Origin: an uncultured Hungatella sp.
GTDB taxonomy: Bacteria; Bacillota; Clostridia; Lachnospirales; Lachnospiraceae
Direction: 5' to 3'
DNA: 64,000 bases
NCBI GenBank assembly: GCA_910588505.1
Contig: CAJUPQ010000005.1
Location: 9,394 to 73,393, forward strand
In this document: positions 55,259-63,998 of the stretch, in pieces
Numbering within the stretch: position 1 is the first letter of the stretch
Layout of the letters: each line of letters begins with the position of its first letter
Position numbers and translations under genes: made by a program
Notes under the pieces: generated by a model
Told to the model about the DNA's origin: nothing
Seen by the model: the letters and a program-made list of their open reading frames with translations, nothing else
Databases searched by the model: none

Positions 55259-56803
55259 ATGTCTATACAGTCTGCTTTAATTCAAAAAGATATTGGTTCT
55301 TTGATTGTGGAAAAAAGCGCCATGGCAGAAGGTATAATAAAATCTGAAGTCGAAGATTTTAAGAAATGTATGCAGAACGGATTTATAGCTATAGATGGGC
55401 CGGCATGCGAGCATAGTATCAGGAATATACGGAAAAATGCCCTTAATCAATATAGAAATACTAAACTATGGCTCAATGCCAATATACTGAATATAATCAA
55501 TCAGCATAATAGATCCGAAGCGCTGCAGGAACTTAGTGAAAAACTTAAAGAAACAGCCGAGGCTCAGGCAAGTAAGAAAAAAGCAGAAGAGCAAATAAAG
55601 CGCATTACGGAAAAAGATATGAAATTAAAAGACTATGATAAATTTCTGTTATATGGCGATGTTTCTTTGCGAAAGAAAGATATATCTAAAAAGGGGGACG
55701 CGTTGCCGGAGTATTTATTGTCTGGAGCCATTGTTCAAAAACAAAAAAACTATAAAAAGAAAAGGTGGATTAGTCTGCTGACAGGTGTTGTCGCGACGTT
55801 TTTTTTCGCGGCTTTAGATTATAACATTATTTTTTCTGTATTTCAATCCTCCAATTTAGGCCTAGGGGTCTCCAGGATATCAGCGTTTATTACTGCCAGC
55901 GCATTAGATTTGCCTCCGTATATTTTAGGTTTGTTATTATCAAAAAGGAATGATTGCAGCCGCCTTTGGTTTTTACGTGACGATCCAAATGATCCGGGAG
56001 CCCGGAATGAGTTAAAAGGTTATGAAGATGCAATGAAACTATTGTTTGCGGTGAGTATAATGATCTTTTTGGCTTACTTTGCATTGAGAGTTCTCCTGTT
56101 TTTCGGAGGAGGTGATTTTAATGTTGTGATTCATTCGATATTTGAGCAAACTTTTAAGTTTGAGGATTCTGAGTTTAGCAGTTCAGATCTAATATCAACG
56201 TTTGTCCCATTTGTAACATCCGCGGTTGCCTTTGCGGTCGGCCTGATGGCATCTTCTTCCTATACAGATCATGTAAAAGGGATGATCACGCTTATCGACA
56301 GTGAATTGAATCACTGTATCAGGAAGTATAGGGAACTTATTATAGATTGCGAAAAGAAAACAGACAATCTTCAGCTGGAGATACTTGAGCTAAAGCAGTC
56401 TATCTGGGCATCCTATATAGGATCAGGCGCTCCATTTCCGAATGATGATTTAAATTTTATTGCACAAGTGACTGACGCGTGCAATAAGTTAAATTTCTCC
56501 ACATACATGCAGGCTTACGAAGCGAGCTGCGCCCAAATTAGAAACACTGCGGATTCAATGATCAGGCAGATTAATATGCAATTGTCTCCTTACGCGGCAA
56601 ATCAGCTGATGCTTACATCAATGGATGTTTCCAGCGAAGAGAACGCTATCCTGGATGAAATATGGGTAGTCAGTAATGACAGACCACAGTGTTCTGCTAC
56701 AGCAAAGACCATTGTTGAGATTGAAATTCATATTAAACAGTTTCAAGAAATGTTAAAGAATAGTTACAAACTTCCTGTAAAAGAGAAAGGAGAAAATACC
56801 TGA
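55259..56803 (+). CDS. Four-TM membrane protein of envelope cluster
   Basis: A 514-aa protein. The cytosolic N-terminal region (about 1-165) has a Lys/Glu/Ala-rich coiled coil near 95-130. Two TM segments lie at about 175-230, a third at about 265-285 and a fourth at about 325-345, followed by a long C-terminal cytosolic or exposed helical region. I chose ATG 55259 because GGGGAGG lies 8 nt upstream. The layout, with few TM helices plus long helical tails next to an OmpA-domain partner, recalls MotA/ExbB-like units, but I see no sequence match. Confidence 0.65.
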   Translation: MSIQSALIQKDIGSLIVEKSAMAEGIIKSEVEDFKKCMQNGFIAIDGPACEHSIRNIRKNALNQYRNTKLWLNANILNIINQHNRSEALQELSEKLKETAEAQASKKKAEEQIKRITEKDMKLKDYDKFLLYGDVSLRKKDISKKGDALPEYLLSGAIVQKQKNYKKKRWISLLTGVVATFFFAALDYNIIFSVFQSSNLGLGVSRISAFITASALDLPPYILGLLLSKRNDCSRLWFLRDDPNDPGARNELKGYEDAMKLLFAVSIMIFLAYFALRVLLFFGGGDFNVVIHSIFEQTFKFEDSEFSSSDLISTFVPFVTSAVAFAVGLMASSSYTDHVKGMITLIDSELNHCIRKYRELIIDCEKKTDNLQLEILELKQSIWASYIGSGAPFPNDDLNFIAQVTDACNKLNFSTYMQAYEASCAQIRNTADSMIRQINMQLSPYAANQLMLTSMDVSSEENAILDEIWVVSNDRPQCSATAKTIVEIEIHIKQFQEMLKNSYKLPVKEKGENT

Positions 56804-58221
56804 TGAAAAAAAGATTCTGTTCTTTTGTGTTCCTATGTTTATTACTTATGCTTTCTGCCTGCGGTGATGATAATTTACCAGGATATACCATTGATAAAGA
56901 CAGTTATTATACAGATGATTCTCCAGTCGCTCTGGTGGTTATTTCAGGGAATCACGCAAATGCTATGGCAGTGCCAGGTGATGCCTATAAATATATAGAA
57001 GATTCTCTTGAACATGTCGTCTATGGCGGCTATTGTTGCGCTATCGTTAGTGATGCCACGCCAACAAAAGTCGAACTTAAAGAGGCGGATTTTTTTGTGG
57101 AAGACGCGCGTAATACAGAAGTCCTTAAGCAGCGTATCAATAAGAGAAAAAGCGAATTAATAAATACACTCCAAACCCTGGATTTGTCTGCCGATACTCC
57201 AGAGGTAGACCTGCTTGCGGCAATCCGGGAGGCGACAAATGTTCTTTCAAGCGCAAGAGCAAAGGATATACCAAATAAACAAATTATGATAATAGATACA
57301 GGTATATCTACAACTGGAGACTTAAACTTAGTAGGAATGAACTTTCTAAATGGTATGCCTGATATAAAAGATATTATCACGAAACTTCAAAGTTATGAAG
57401 GGGTAGGCGTACTGCCGGATTTAACAGGCATTTCTGTTACTTTTATAGGTACTTCAGATGGACTTGCGGAGGTCGCCAGTCCACAATTAGCGTTAACCAC
57501 TGATAAAATATATATTAAGAAATTGTGGACAGAGGTTGTTCAGGCGTGCGGCGCGGCGAATGTACAGTTTGTGAGCGCGGCTGGGTGGGATACCCCTAAT
57601 ATTTATACGGAGGACGCGGAATCAGAATTTCCGTATGTGTCAACCATTATTTTTCATCATGAACCTATTATAGATTTTGCGGAACAGAAACCTTACGATC
57701 CCAACAATCCGGATTCACAGCCCGATATGCCAACTCCTCCTTCTATTTCGCTGAAACTTGGAAGCGCTATGATTGGATTTAAGCCTGATACGGCAGATTA
57801 TCAGAATGGAGTCGCCGCTAAAGAGATGTTGCAGCCATATGCCGCGGATATAGATGATTATTTTGAGATATATCCTGATGAAAATATATGGATTATCGGA
57901 ACAACAGCGGCAGTTCAAAAAGGGGCAGATGGATCTGTCGATTTAAGTTTGCGACGGGCAGAAGCAGTTAAAGAGACGCTTATTGAGTTTGGTGTCTCTA
58001 AAGAAAAATTAATTACCATTGGATTAGGCGCAAAGTTTCCATGGTCTGTAGATGAATTTCCGGAGGGGCATTTTGACACAAAAGTCGCTCAGGCAAATCG
58101 CGCGGTATGGGTACTTAACACCAGCGATGAAAATGAAGAATTTAATATGCTGAAATCAGCATATGAGAATGGCGCGTTGCTGCCGGCAGCAATGGACAGG
58201 ATATCTCAGTTTTTGCGATAA
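56803..58221 (+). CDS. Lipoprotein with OmpA-like C-terminal domain
   Basis: A 472-aa protein with a lipoprotein signal peptide (lipobox LSACG, Cys near 20). It has a Rossmann-like, possibly vWA-type N-terminal domain (SPVALVVISGNHANAM; QIMIIDTGIST near 165), then an OmpA/MotB-like peptidoglycan-binding domain near 370-455 (LSLRRAEAVKETLIEFGV, LGAKFPW, QANRAVWVL). OmpA domains are uncommon in monoderm bacteria. The start overlaps the previous stop (TGATG), with AAAGGAG upstream. Confidence 0.72.
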   Translation: MKKRFCSFVFLCLLLMLSACGDDNLPGYTIDKDSYYTDDSPVALVVISGNHANAMAVPGDAYKYIEDSLEHVVYGGYCCAIVSDATPTKVELKEADFFVEDARNTEVLKQRINKRKSELINTLQTLDLSADTPEVDLLAAIREATNVLSSARAKDIPNKQIMIIDTGISTTGDLNLVGMNFLNGMPDIKDIITKLQSYEGVGVLPDLTGISVTFIGTSDGLAEVASPQLALTTDKIYIKKLWTEVVQACGAANVQFVSAAGWDTPNIYTEDAESEFPYVSTIIFHHEPIIDFAEQKPYDPNNPDSQPDMPTPPSISLKLGSAMIGFKPDTADYQNGVAAKEMLQPYAADIDDYFEIYPDENIWIIGTTAAVQKGADGSVDLSLRRAEAVKETLIEFGVSKEKLITIGLGAKFPWSVDEFPEGHFDTKVAQANRAVWVLNTSDENEEFNMLKSAYENGALLPAAMDRISQFLR

Positions 58222-58283
58222 GATAGGCTGTTTGATCAGAAAGGGGAAGGGTACAACCTGACAAGGAAGGGACGATGATTTAA

Positions 58284-59129
58284 TTGAAACATGAGTTTAT
58301 CACTAAAATAGTTTATACTCTGGTAAGTCTTGCGGCTTTATTTGGCCTCTGGGAATTTCCCTATAAAGGATGGGTTGAATGGATACTATACAGCAAATAT
58401 ACTCTGGAAGTAAATGAAAATGAAATTAAGAGAATAAGGGGGAAATTCCACTTTTGGGGCGGTATTGTTTTTATTATACTATGCGTCATGCTTGTTATAT
58501 TTTTGATCAAACCTGATACAAATATTATACGTTGTGATGATCCTAGTACGGAAACAGAATCTGAATCCTCGACAACTACTCCTACTACTTCAACGGAAAT
58601 CATTGATGGAACCTCTCCTTACTACATTGAAAATATGTCTTGCGAAGGAGCGACTTATACCGGTTATATTAACGAAGAATCAAGAGAGCCTAATGGAGAA
58701 GGGAGAATGGTGTACAATAATGGGGATATCTATGATGGTGAGTGGGTAGAGGGGATACAAGAAGGCGAGGGAGTTTTTCAATACAATAATGGTGATACCT
58801 ATGAGGGGTTATGGAAGAATGGAAAAAAGGACGGATCCGGGGTGTATATATGGAGTGATGGGAAAAAGTATGATGGCGAATACCGAGAGGATAAACGGGA
58901 CGGCGAGGGGGTTTATACCGGATGGACAGGTTATATATCAACATACGGATGGACAGGAAACTACTATGGCTTTCATAAGGATAACGCATTTGAAGGATAT
59001 GGAAGATTCGAATTTGATAATGGTGATAAATTCGTAGGAATTTTTAACGCTAATCAATTTTGGAACGGCGTGTATACAAACGCAGATGGGGTTGAATATA
59101 AAATTTCTAATGGAAAGGGTGTAGAATAG
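58284..59129 (+). CDS. MORN-repeat membrane protein
   Basis: A 281-aa protein with two N-terminal hydrophobic segments (about 8-28 and 55-75), a Ser/Thr/Glu-rich linker and at least five MORN-type repeats (consensus like GDTYEGLWKNGKKDGSG) from about 122 to 265. MORN repeats bind lipids or proteins. The start appears to be TTG 58284 after AAGGAAGGG. It lies 62 bp downstream of the OmpA lipoprotein, probably the last gene of that cluster, as a terminator follows. Confidence 0.75.
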   Translation: MKHEFITKIVYTLVSLAALFGLWEFPYKGWVEWILYSKYTLEVNENEIKRIRGKFHFWGGIVFIILCVMLVIFLIKPDTNIIRCDDPSTETESESSTTTPTTSTEIIDGTSPYYIENMSCEGATYTGYINEESREPNGEGRMVYNNGDIYDGEWVEGIQEGEGVFQYNNGDTYEGLWKNGKKDGSGVYIWSDGKKYDGEYREDKRDGEGVYTGWTGYISTYGWTGNYYGFHKDNAFEGYGRFEFDNGDKFVGIFNANQFWNGVYTNADGVEYKISNGKGVE

Positions 59130-59214
59130 GAAGTATTACAGGACATATAAGAGATGAATCGCAGATGAGGTGATCAAAAAGAATAGAGCAATGGGATCAA
59201 ATTGCTGTATACGC

Positions 59215-59265
59215 AGGAGATGGAAAGGAAAAACGGTAATTCCCTTTCCATCTCCTCTTTTATAT
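59215..59265 (+). terminator. Strong intrinsic terminator
   Basis: AGGAGATGGAAAGG (59215-59228) pairs perfectly with CCTTTCCATCTCCT (59243-59256) across a 14-nt loop, followed by CTTTTAT. It closes the envelope cluster and may also stop the convergent minus-strand ATPase gene. Confidence 0.75.
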
Positions 59266-59300
59266 GGTTATCCATGGCCAATACCTGCTTAGCGCGGGTC

Positions 59301-60575
59301 TCAAAACAACTCCACACGGCCAAGCAGCAAGTCAATCAGGCTGCAATAGAAAATTCCGTTGTCATCATAGAAGTTGTGAGGAATATCCATGCGGACAATG
59401 ACTTTTTTGAAAAAGTCCTTTGTCAGCATCAGAGACGCCAGCTCGGAAGATTCTTTTTTGACCGTATCCATCTGGAATGCAGACTGGATGTAAATTTTTT
59501 TATCTGCGTCATTTACAATGAAGTCAATTTCCTTTTGCGCGTTAGCGCCGCCGGTGCGGTCGGTCACAACACCGACATCTACAGAATATCCCCGGCGCAG
59601 AAGTTCGTTATAGATGATGTTTTCCATCATGTGTCCGGGATCATATTGTCGATAATTTAATCTTGCGTTGCGAAGGCCAATATCCGTGTAGTAATATTTG
59701 TTAGGGTATTTGAAATAGGTTTTTCCTTTTACGTCGTAGCGCTTTGCCATGGAAACAAGAAACGAATCGATGATATGCTGTACATAGTTTGAAACCAGTG
59801 TGGAATTGATCTTTTTGTTCTTTATGCTGGTTAGCGCGTTAGCGATATTGGCAGGATTGGTCAGAGAGCTGATCTGTGAAGCGAGGAAATCCAGGATATC
59901 ATTCAGAATATCCTCACGTTCAATGCCGTTGCGCTCTACAATATCCTTTATATACAATTCGTTGTACAGAGAGGTCAAATAGTCTTTTTTGTCCTTTTCA
60001 TCTGTTAATGTCAGCAGGCGCGGCATGCCGCCGTAAAGCATATAGGTATCCAGCGCTTTTCGTTCATCGCCGCCTGCATGGGAGTAGAACTCCTCAAAGG
60101 ACAGAGGAAATATATGGATCTGAGTAGCGCGGCCGCGAAACTCTGTAGCAATATCTTTTGACAGTCCTTTAGAGTTACTGCCAGTCACATATACATCTAA
60201 ATTTTTATATGCTTTGAGTTCATTCAGCATATCATAGATGGAAACCGCGATGTCCCCGTTTTCTTTGTCTATAACTTTTGTGGTAAGCTGAACTTCGTCA
60301 ATGAAAAGATAAAACTTTTTTTGTTTCTGTCTGGCAACAAGAGCCTCGACATATTCGCAAAGGGTGATGGGATTTCTCAGCTTATAGTAACGTCTCTGGT
60401 CTAATTCGATTTTTATGATATGATCTTCCTGAACTCCCTGTGAAAGAAGATACTCATAAAACAGGTCAAACAGCAGTACCGATTTTCCGCAGCGTCGGAT
60501 GCCGGTGATCACCTTGACCTGGCTGTTCCACATGTTATGAATCATGCGATTCAAATAAAAGTCTCGTTTGATCAT
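59301..60575 (-). CDS. AAA ATPase with DUF4143 C-terminal domain
   Basis: A 424-aa protein with Walker A GIRRCGKSVLLF near 24, Walker B FYLFIDEVQL near 91 and a C-terminal DUF4143 domain. The nuclease-like strand reads EIDFIVNDADKKIYIQSAF: the E-x-K of active PD-(D/E)xK enzymes is replaced by Q-S-A. These ATPases are common in gut anaerobes, often in many copies, and their role is unknown (mobile or stress-linked functions have been suggested). The start has GAGG upstream. Confidence 0.85.
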   Translation of the reverse strand: MIKRDFYLNRMIHNMWNSQVKVITGIRRCGKSVLLFDLFYEYLLSQGVQEDHIIKIELDQRRYYKLRNPITLCEYVEALVARQKQKKFYLFIDEVQLTTKVIDKENGDIAVSIYDMLNELKAYKNLDVYVTGSNSKGLSKDIATEFRGRATQIHIFPLSFEEFYSHAGGDERKALDTYMLYGGMPRLLTLTDEKDKKDYLTSLYNELYIKDIVERNGIEREDILNDILDFLASQISSLTNPANIANALTSIKNKKINSTLVSNYVQHIIDSFLVSMAKRYDVKGKTYFKYPNKYYYTDIGLRNARLNYRQYDPGHMMENIIYNELLRRGYSVDVGVVTDRTGGANAQKEIDFIVNDADKKIYIQSAFQMDTVKKESSELASLMLTKDFFKKVIVRMDIPHNFYDDNGIFYCSLIDLLLGRVELF

Positions 60576-60617
60576 TATAATTACCTCGTATTTATGACGA
60601 TTACGTCGCTGCTTTCT

Positions 60618-60651
60618 AGTATAGTATACGATATACTGCTTAAATGATCAA
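60618..60651 (-). promoter_or_regulatory. Promoter and palindromic operator of the minus-strand ATPase
   Basis: On the minus strand TTGATC (60651-60646) and TATACT (60628-60623) are spaced by 17 bp. The -10 lies inside the near-palindrome AGTATAGTATACGATATACT (60618-60637), a plausible repressor site. Confidence 0.5.
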
Positions 60652-60772
60652 CAGCAAATCGCTGTAAACGCGCGGAGGATAGGGAGGAATAACCATTATT
60701 CCCTTGCTTTCCCCCCTTTCGTATGGTAATCTTTAGGCAGATAGTAAGTTAGGGAAGATAACAGACAGGGAT

Positions 60773-62374
60773 GTGATAAGAGTGAAAAAATATTTTAATA
60801 CAGCAGCAGACTGTAAGCCGGATGTTCATTATATGGTAGATGTTTCTTCCAGGCTGGATGAGATAAAGGGCTATGTGGACCGGGGGGCTTATTTTACCAT
60901 TAACCGCGCCCGTCAGTATGGAAAGACGACGATTCTGCGCGCTCTGGCCGATTATCTGAAAGAGTGGTATTATGTGATCAGCCTGGATTTTCAAAATCAG
61001 ATGAGCAGCGCCAAGTTCCGTGACGAAAATACATTTTCAAAGGCATTTGCCAAAGCTTTTGTCCGGGAGGCTGAGCGTGTTTTTCCAAAAATTCCGGAAT
61101 TGGATTATATGAAAACGGCTGCGTGGGAAGACTGCGGCCAGCTGGAGCTGGTGGAACTTTTTCAGCTTTTAAGCCAGCTGTGTGGGGTGTCTGACAAGCC
61201 TTTGGTTTTGATCATTGATGAGGTTGACAGCGCTGCGGATAATCAGGTTTTTTTGGACTTTCTGGCACAGCTGAGAGGGTACTATATAGACAGAGACCGG
61301 AATCCCGCGTTTCAGTCCGTGATCCTGGCGGGAGTTTATGATGTGAAACATTTGCGCCGGAAGATCCGGCGGGGAGAAGGGACAGCGGGAAACAGCCCAT
61401 GGAATATTGCTGCGGACTTTCTTGTGAATCTGAGTTTCTCGTCCGGGGAGATTGCCGGGATGTTGTCAGAATATGAAGGGGATCATCAGACTGGAATGGA
61501 TGTCTGTCAGATGGCCCGGCAGATCTGCGATTATACTTCCGGATACCCGTTTCTGGTATCAAGGCTGTGTAAACTTTTAGATGAAAGGATTTCAGGGAGC
61601 AGCGGATTTCCTGATAAAAAAAGCGCATGGACCCACCAGGGATTTTTGGAAGCGGTACGCATACTCCTCGGTGAGAAAAACACCCTGTTTGAATCCCTTA
61701 CAGGCAAGCTTCATGATTATCCGGAGCTTAGAGAGGTTTTGTATCTTCTTTTGTTTCAGGGCCAGAGTATTTTGTATAATCCGGATGACGATGTGCAGGA
61801 TATGGCGCTTATGTTTGGATTTGTGAAGGTGGACAGGGAAGCTGTGGTGGTGTCTAACCGAATTTTTGAGACCCGCCTTTACAATATGTTTCTTATGGCG
61901 CCGGAGGTGACAGGAGATGGCATGTACAAAGCAGCCCTCCGCGGAAGGAACCAATTTATACAGAATGGCCGGCTGAATATGGCGTTGGTATTGGAGCGGT
62001 TTGTGGTTCATTTTGATGAAATCTACGGCGACAGAGGGGAGAGGTTTGTGGAGGAGGATGGGCGCCGGTATTTTTTGCTCTATCTGAAGCCTATCATCAA
62101 TGGGACAGGAAATTATTATATTGAGTCCAGGACAAGGAATATGGAGAGGACGGATGTGATCATTGACTATGGAGGAGAGCAGTTTGTAATCGAAACAAAG
62201 ATCTGGCACGGAAACGCGTATAATACCCGCGGGGAGGAACAGCTGATGGGATATCTTGACCATTATCATCTGAATAAGGGGTATATGCTGAGTTTTAATT
62301 TTAATAAAAAGAAAGAGGTTGGAGTAAAGGAGATTATTTTGGGAGATAAGATTCTCATAGAGGGAGTCTGTTGA
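60773..62374 (+). CDS. AAA-ATPase-like protein with PD-(D/E)xK nuclease domain
   Basis: A 533-aa protein of the AAA-ATPase_like/PDDEXK_9-type group. A Walker A variant ARQYGKTTIL near 47, Walker B LVLIIDEVDSA near 148 and a C-terminal nuclease-like motif IDYGGEQFVIETKIWHG near 475 keep an E-x-K pair. Such proteins are abundant in gut Firmicutes and Bacteroidota and have no settled function. It is divergent from the DUF4143 ATPase. GTG 60773 or GTG 60782 could be the start. Confidence 0.8.
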   Translation: MIRVKKYFNTAADCKPDVHYMVDVSSRLDEIKGYVDRGAYFTINRARQYGKTTILRALADYLKEWYYVISLDFQNQMSSAKFRDENTFSKAFAKAFVREAERVFPKIPELDYMKTAAWEDCGQLELVELFQLLSQLCGVSDKPLVLIIDEVDSAADNQVFLDFLAQLRGYYIDRDRNPAFQSVILAGVYDVKHLRRKIRRGEGTAGNSPWNIAADFLVNLSFSSGEIAGMLSEYEGDHQTGMDVCQMARQICDYTSGYPFLVSRLCKLLDERISGSSGFPDKKSAWTHQGFLEAVRILLGEKNTLFESLTGKLHDYPELREVLYLLLFQGQSILYNPDDDVQDMALMFGFVKVDREAVVVSNRIFETRLYNMFLMAPEVTGDGMYKAALRGRNQFIQNGRLNMALVLERFVVHFDEIYGDRGERFVEEDGRRYFLLYLKPIINGTGNYYIESRTRNMERTDVIIDYGGEQFVIETKIWHGNAYNTRGEEQLMGYLDHYHLNKGYMLSFNFNKKKEVGVKEIILGDKILIEGVC

Positions 62375-62507
62375 GGAAACGGGGTAAGTCTTTGCCGTTT
62401 TGATTATAGCGAACCCTTATCCAATCCCCTATTCAAGACGAAATACCATATATAGAAACTTTCGTAGATTTTTTCGTGGATATTGCGCAAAAAAGCGGGG
62501 TGAGTGT

Positions 62508-63266
62508 ATGAAGCAGATCAATGGGTGGGATAAATCGCTGTTTCGGGAGGTTTCCTCTGACAAAACGTCAAAGAGCCGGGCTGCCATCCGAAGGAAGCTA
62601 GAGAGGATTCGCCATAAGCTGATGGCCGGAGGAAGGCTGACGGCAGAGGAGAAGGCATTTTTGAGGAGGTACGCCCCGGCTCTTTACGATCTGGCCATGG
62701 CTATGGAGCGGGAGCGGGCGGCCTACGAGGAGCGGCTGAAGAACTGCCGCACCAAGGAGGAGGCGGACCGGATCATGATGGAGAAGATGGCGCAGATGGG
62801 CTCGGCCAGGGAGGAGGACGCCGAGACAAAGATCATGCGCATGGCCCAGATCAAGGCAGCGGAGAAAGCCACTGCCGCTGCGGTGAACAAAAAGCCCAGC
62901 CAGGTGGAGAAGGATAAGAAGAAACAGAAGGAAGAGCAGGAGAGGATCGAAGCCAAGAGGAAGAGGGACAGGAAGAAGGCTGCCCGGGAGCGGCGGGAGA
63001 AGGAGAGGGTGGAGAAGGAACTGCGCCAGGAAGAGTATGAGGAAGAGGAACGGTTAAAGGAGAAGCAGGAAAACCAATATGTGGAAAAGGAGATGGGGAT
63101 CATTTACGGGCGTCCGGTTAATTCCATGGCAGGGGAAGTCCGGCCATTGCGGGGAGGCCCGTGGCAGGAGGTGGAATTTAAGGAGATGGATGAGATCTAC
63201 GTTGGGGGCGGGGAGTTTGCCAAAGGGCTGGCAGCCTACCAGGCGGTTATGGAGGAAGGCGTCTGA
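62508..63266 (+). CDS. Charged coiled-coil protein, uncharacterised
   Basis: A 252-aa soluble protein extremely rich in Lys, Arg and Glu. A continuous helical, coiled-coil-like region spans about residues 100-195. A short ordered C-terminus contains IYGRPVNSMAGEVRP. No family is recognised with confidence. ATG 62508 follows GCGGGGTG. The in-frame extension to 62400 is unlikely to be translated. GC is high, like the housekeeping part. Confidence 0.65.
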   Translation: MKQINGWDKSLFREVSSDKTSKSRAAIRRKLERIRHKLMAGGRLTAEEKAFLRRYAPALYDLAMAMERERAAYEERLKNCRTKEEADRIMMEKMAQMGSAREEDAETKIMRMAQIKAAEKATAAAVNKKPSQVEKDKKKQKEEQERIEAKRKRDRKKAARERREKERVEKELRQEEYEEEERLKEKQENQYVEKEMGIIYGRPVNSMAGEVRPLRGGPWQEVEFKEMDEIYVGGGEFAKGLAAYQAVMEEGV

Positions 63267-63390
63267 CGGTCTGATGACTGGGAAAGCGGGAAGCCAACAC
63301 AAAGCTTCCCCAAAGCTTTCCGGAAGCGGGAAAGTCGGATTTTTCGGCAAGGTGACGCAATAGGATTTTAATAATTATGTAATAAATGTA

Positions 63391-63457
63391 AAAAAGTGGA
63401 CATAAATAATAAGAGACAGTAAAAATGCTGTCTTGGAAAGAGAGGTCCACTTTTTTT
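63391..63457 (+). promoter_or_regulatory. Terminator-like hairpin directly before a start codon
   Basis: AAAAAGTGGAC (63391-63401) can pair with GTCCACTTTTT (63445-63455), and an inner hairpin AGACAG/CTGTCT (63414-63419, 63428-63433) sits in the loop. The T7 run ends at the base before ATG 63458, and the ribosome site AGAGAGG lies in the loop. This arrangement could attenuate transcription or hide the start. Confidence 0.5.
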
Positions 63458-63945
63458 ATGAGAAAAAACGCGATTATTAAAATGGTGGTGTCCGCCGCGG
63501 CGGCTGCCTATGTGGCGGTCATGCCGGTCCAGGCGGAGGAAAACGGGGAAGATGAAATAGAATATACAGAGTCTGGCTATGAGGCCGGCGCAGTCAGCGA
63601 GGAAGCTGTGGACGGCAGCGACGGGGAAGGGAAAAGCCCTAAGGTCCAGGGCGCGGGAGAGGATGACAATGCCCAGGGCGGAGCCGGCTATGGCACCGGT
63701 ACTTGTCAGACAGATGAGGAGGCCCAGTATGTGGCCATGGGGCAGCTTATGGAGGGACGGATCCAGGAGAGCCTTACAGGGCAGCCAGAGCTGGAGGAGC
63801 TGATAAAGAAAACCGGCTACGGGCCTCATCTTCTTCTATATATGAAGGAACTGGAGCAGACGGAGGAGGCAAAGACAGAGCCTGAGCCTGCGCCTTACAC
63901 GGAGGAGGATCTGTATATTCTGGCCCACGCCATCTGCGGGGAAGG
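63458..63945 (+). pseudogene. Secreted SleB-like cell-wall hydrolase, cut at its 3' end
   Basis: A signal peptide (KMVVSAAAAAYVAVMPVQA, cleavage near 30) is followed by an acidic low-complexity linker and then EEDLYILAHAICGE. The last is the opening of the hydrolase_2 (SleB/CwlJ) catalytic domain, where the Glu is the expected catalytic residue. The similarity stops at about 63943, and a stop codon follows at 63971-63973 in unrelated sequence. The catalytic domain is therefore missing. See the adjacent ABC-ATPase fragment for the cause. Confidence 0.65.
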
Positions 63946-63998
63946 CCCATTTTTGAGTCGAGGTTACCGGTAGGCTCGTCGGCAAGGATTATTTCGGG
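63944..63998 (-). CDS. Fragment of ABC transporter ATPase (MacB/LolD type)
   Basis: On the minus strand, bases 63998 to 63945 read PEIILADEPTGNLDSKMG, the Walker B and D-loop of the lipoprotein-export/MacB class of ABC ATPases. The upstream part of the gene lies beyond the window, and the downstream part is lost at the join to the SleB-like gene. Confidence 0.75.

Noticed and set aside
54419..58221. Calling the envelope cluster a Zorya defence system
   Set aside because: The TM protein shows no MotA signature and the OmpA protein is a lipoprotein rather than a MotB-like TM protein. No ZorC/D/E-like helicase or nuclease is adjacent.
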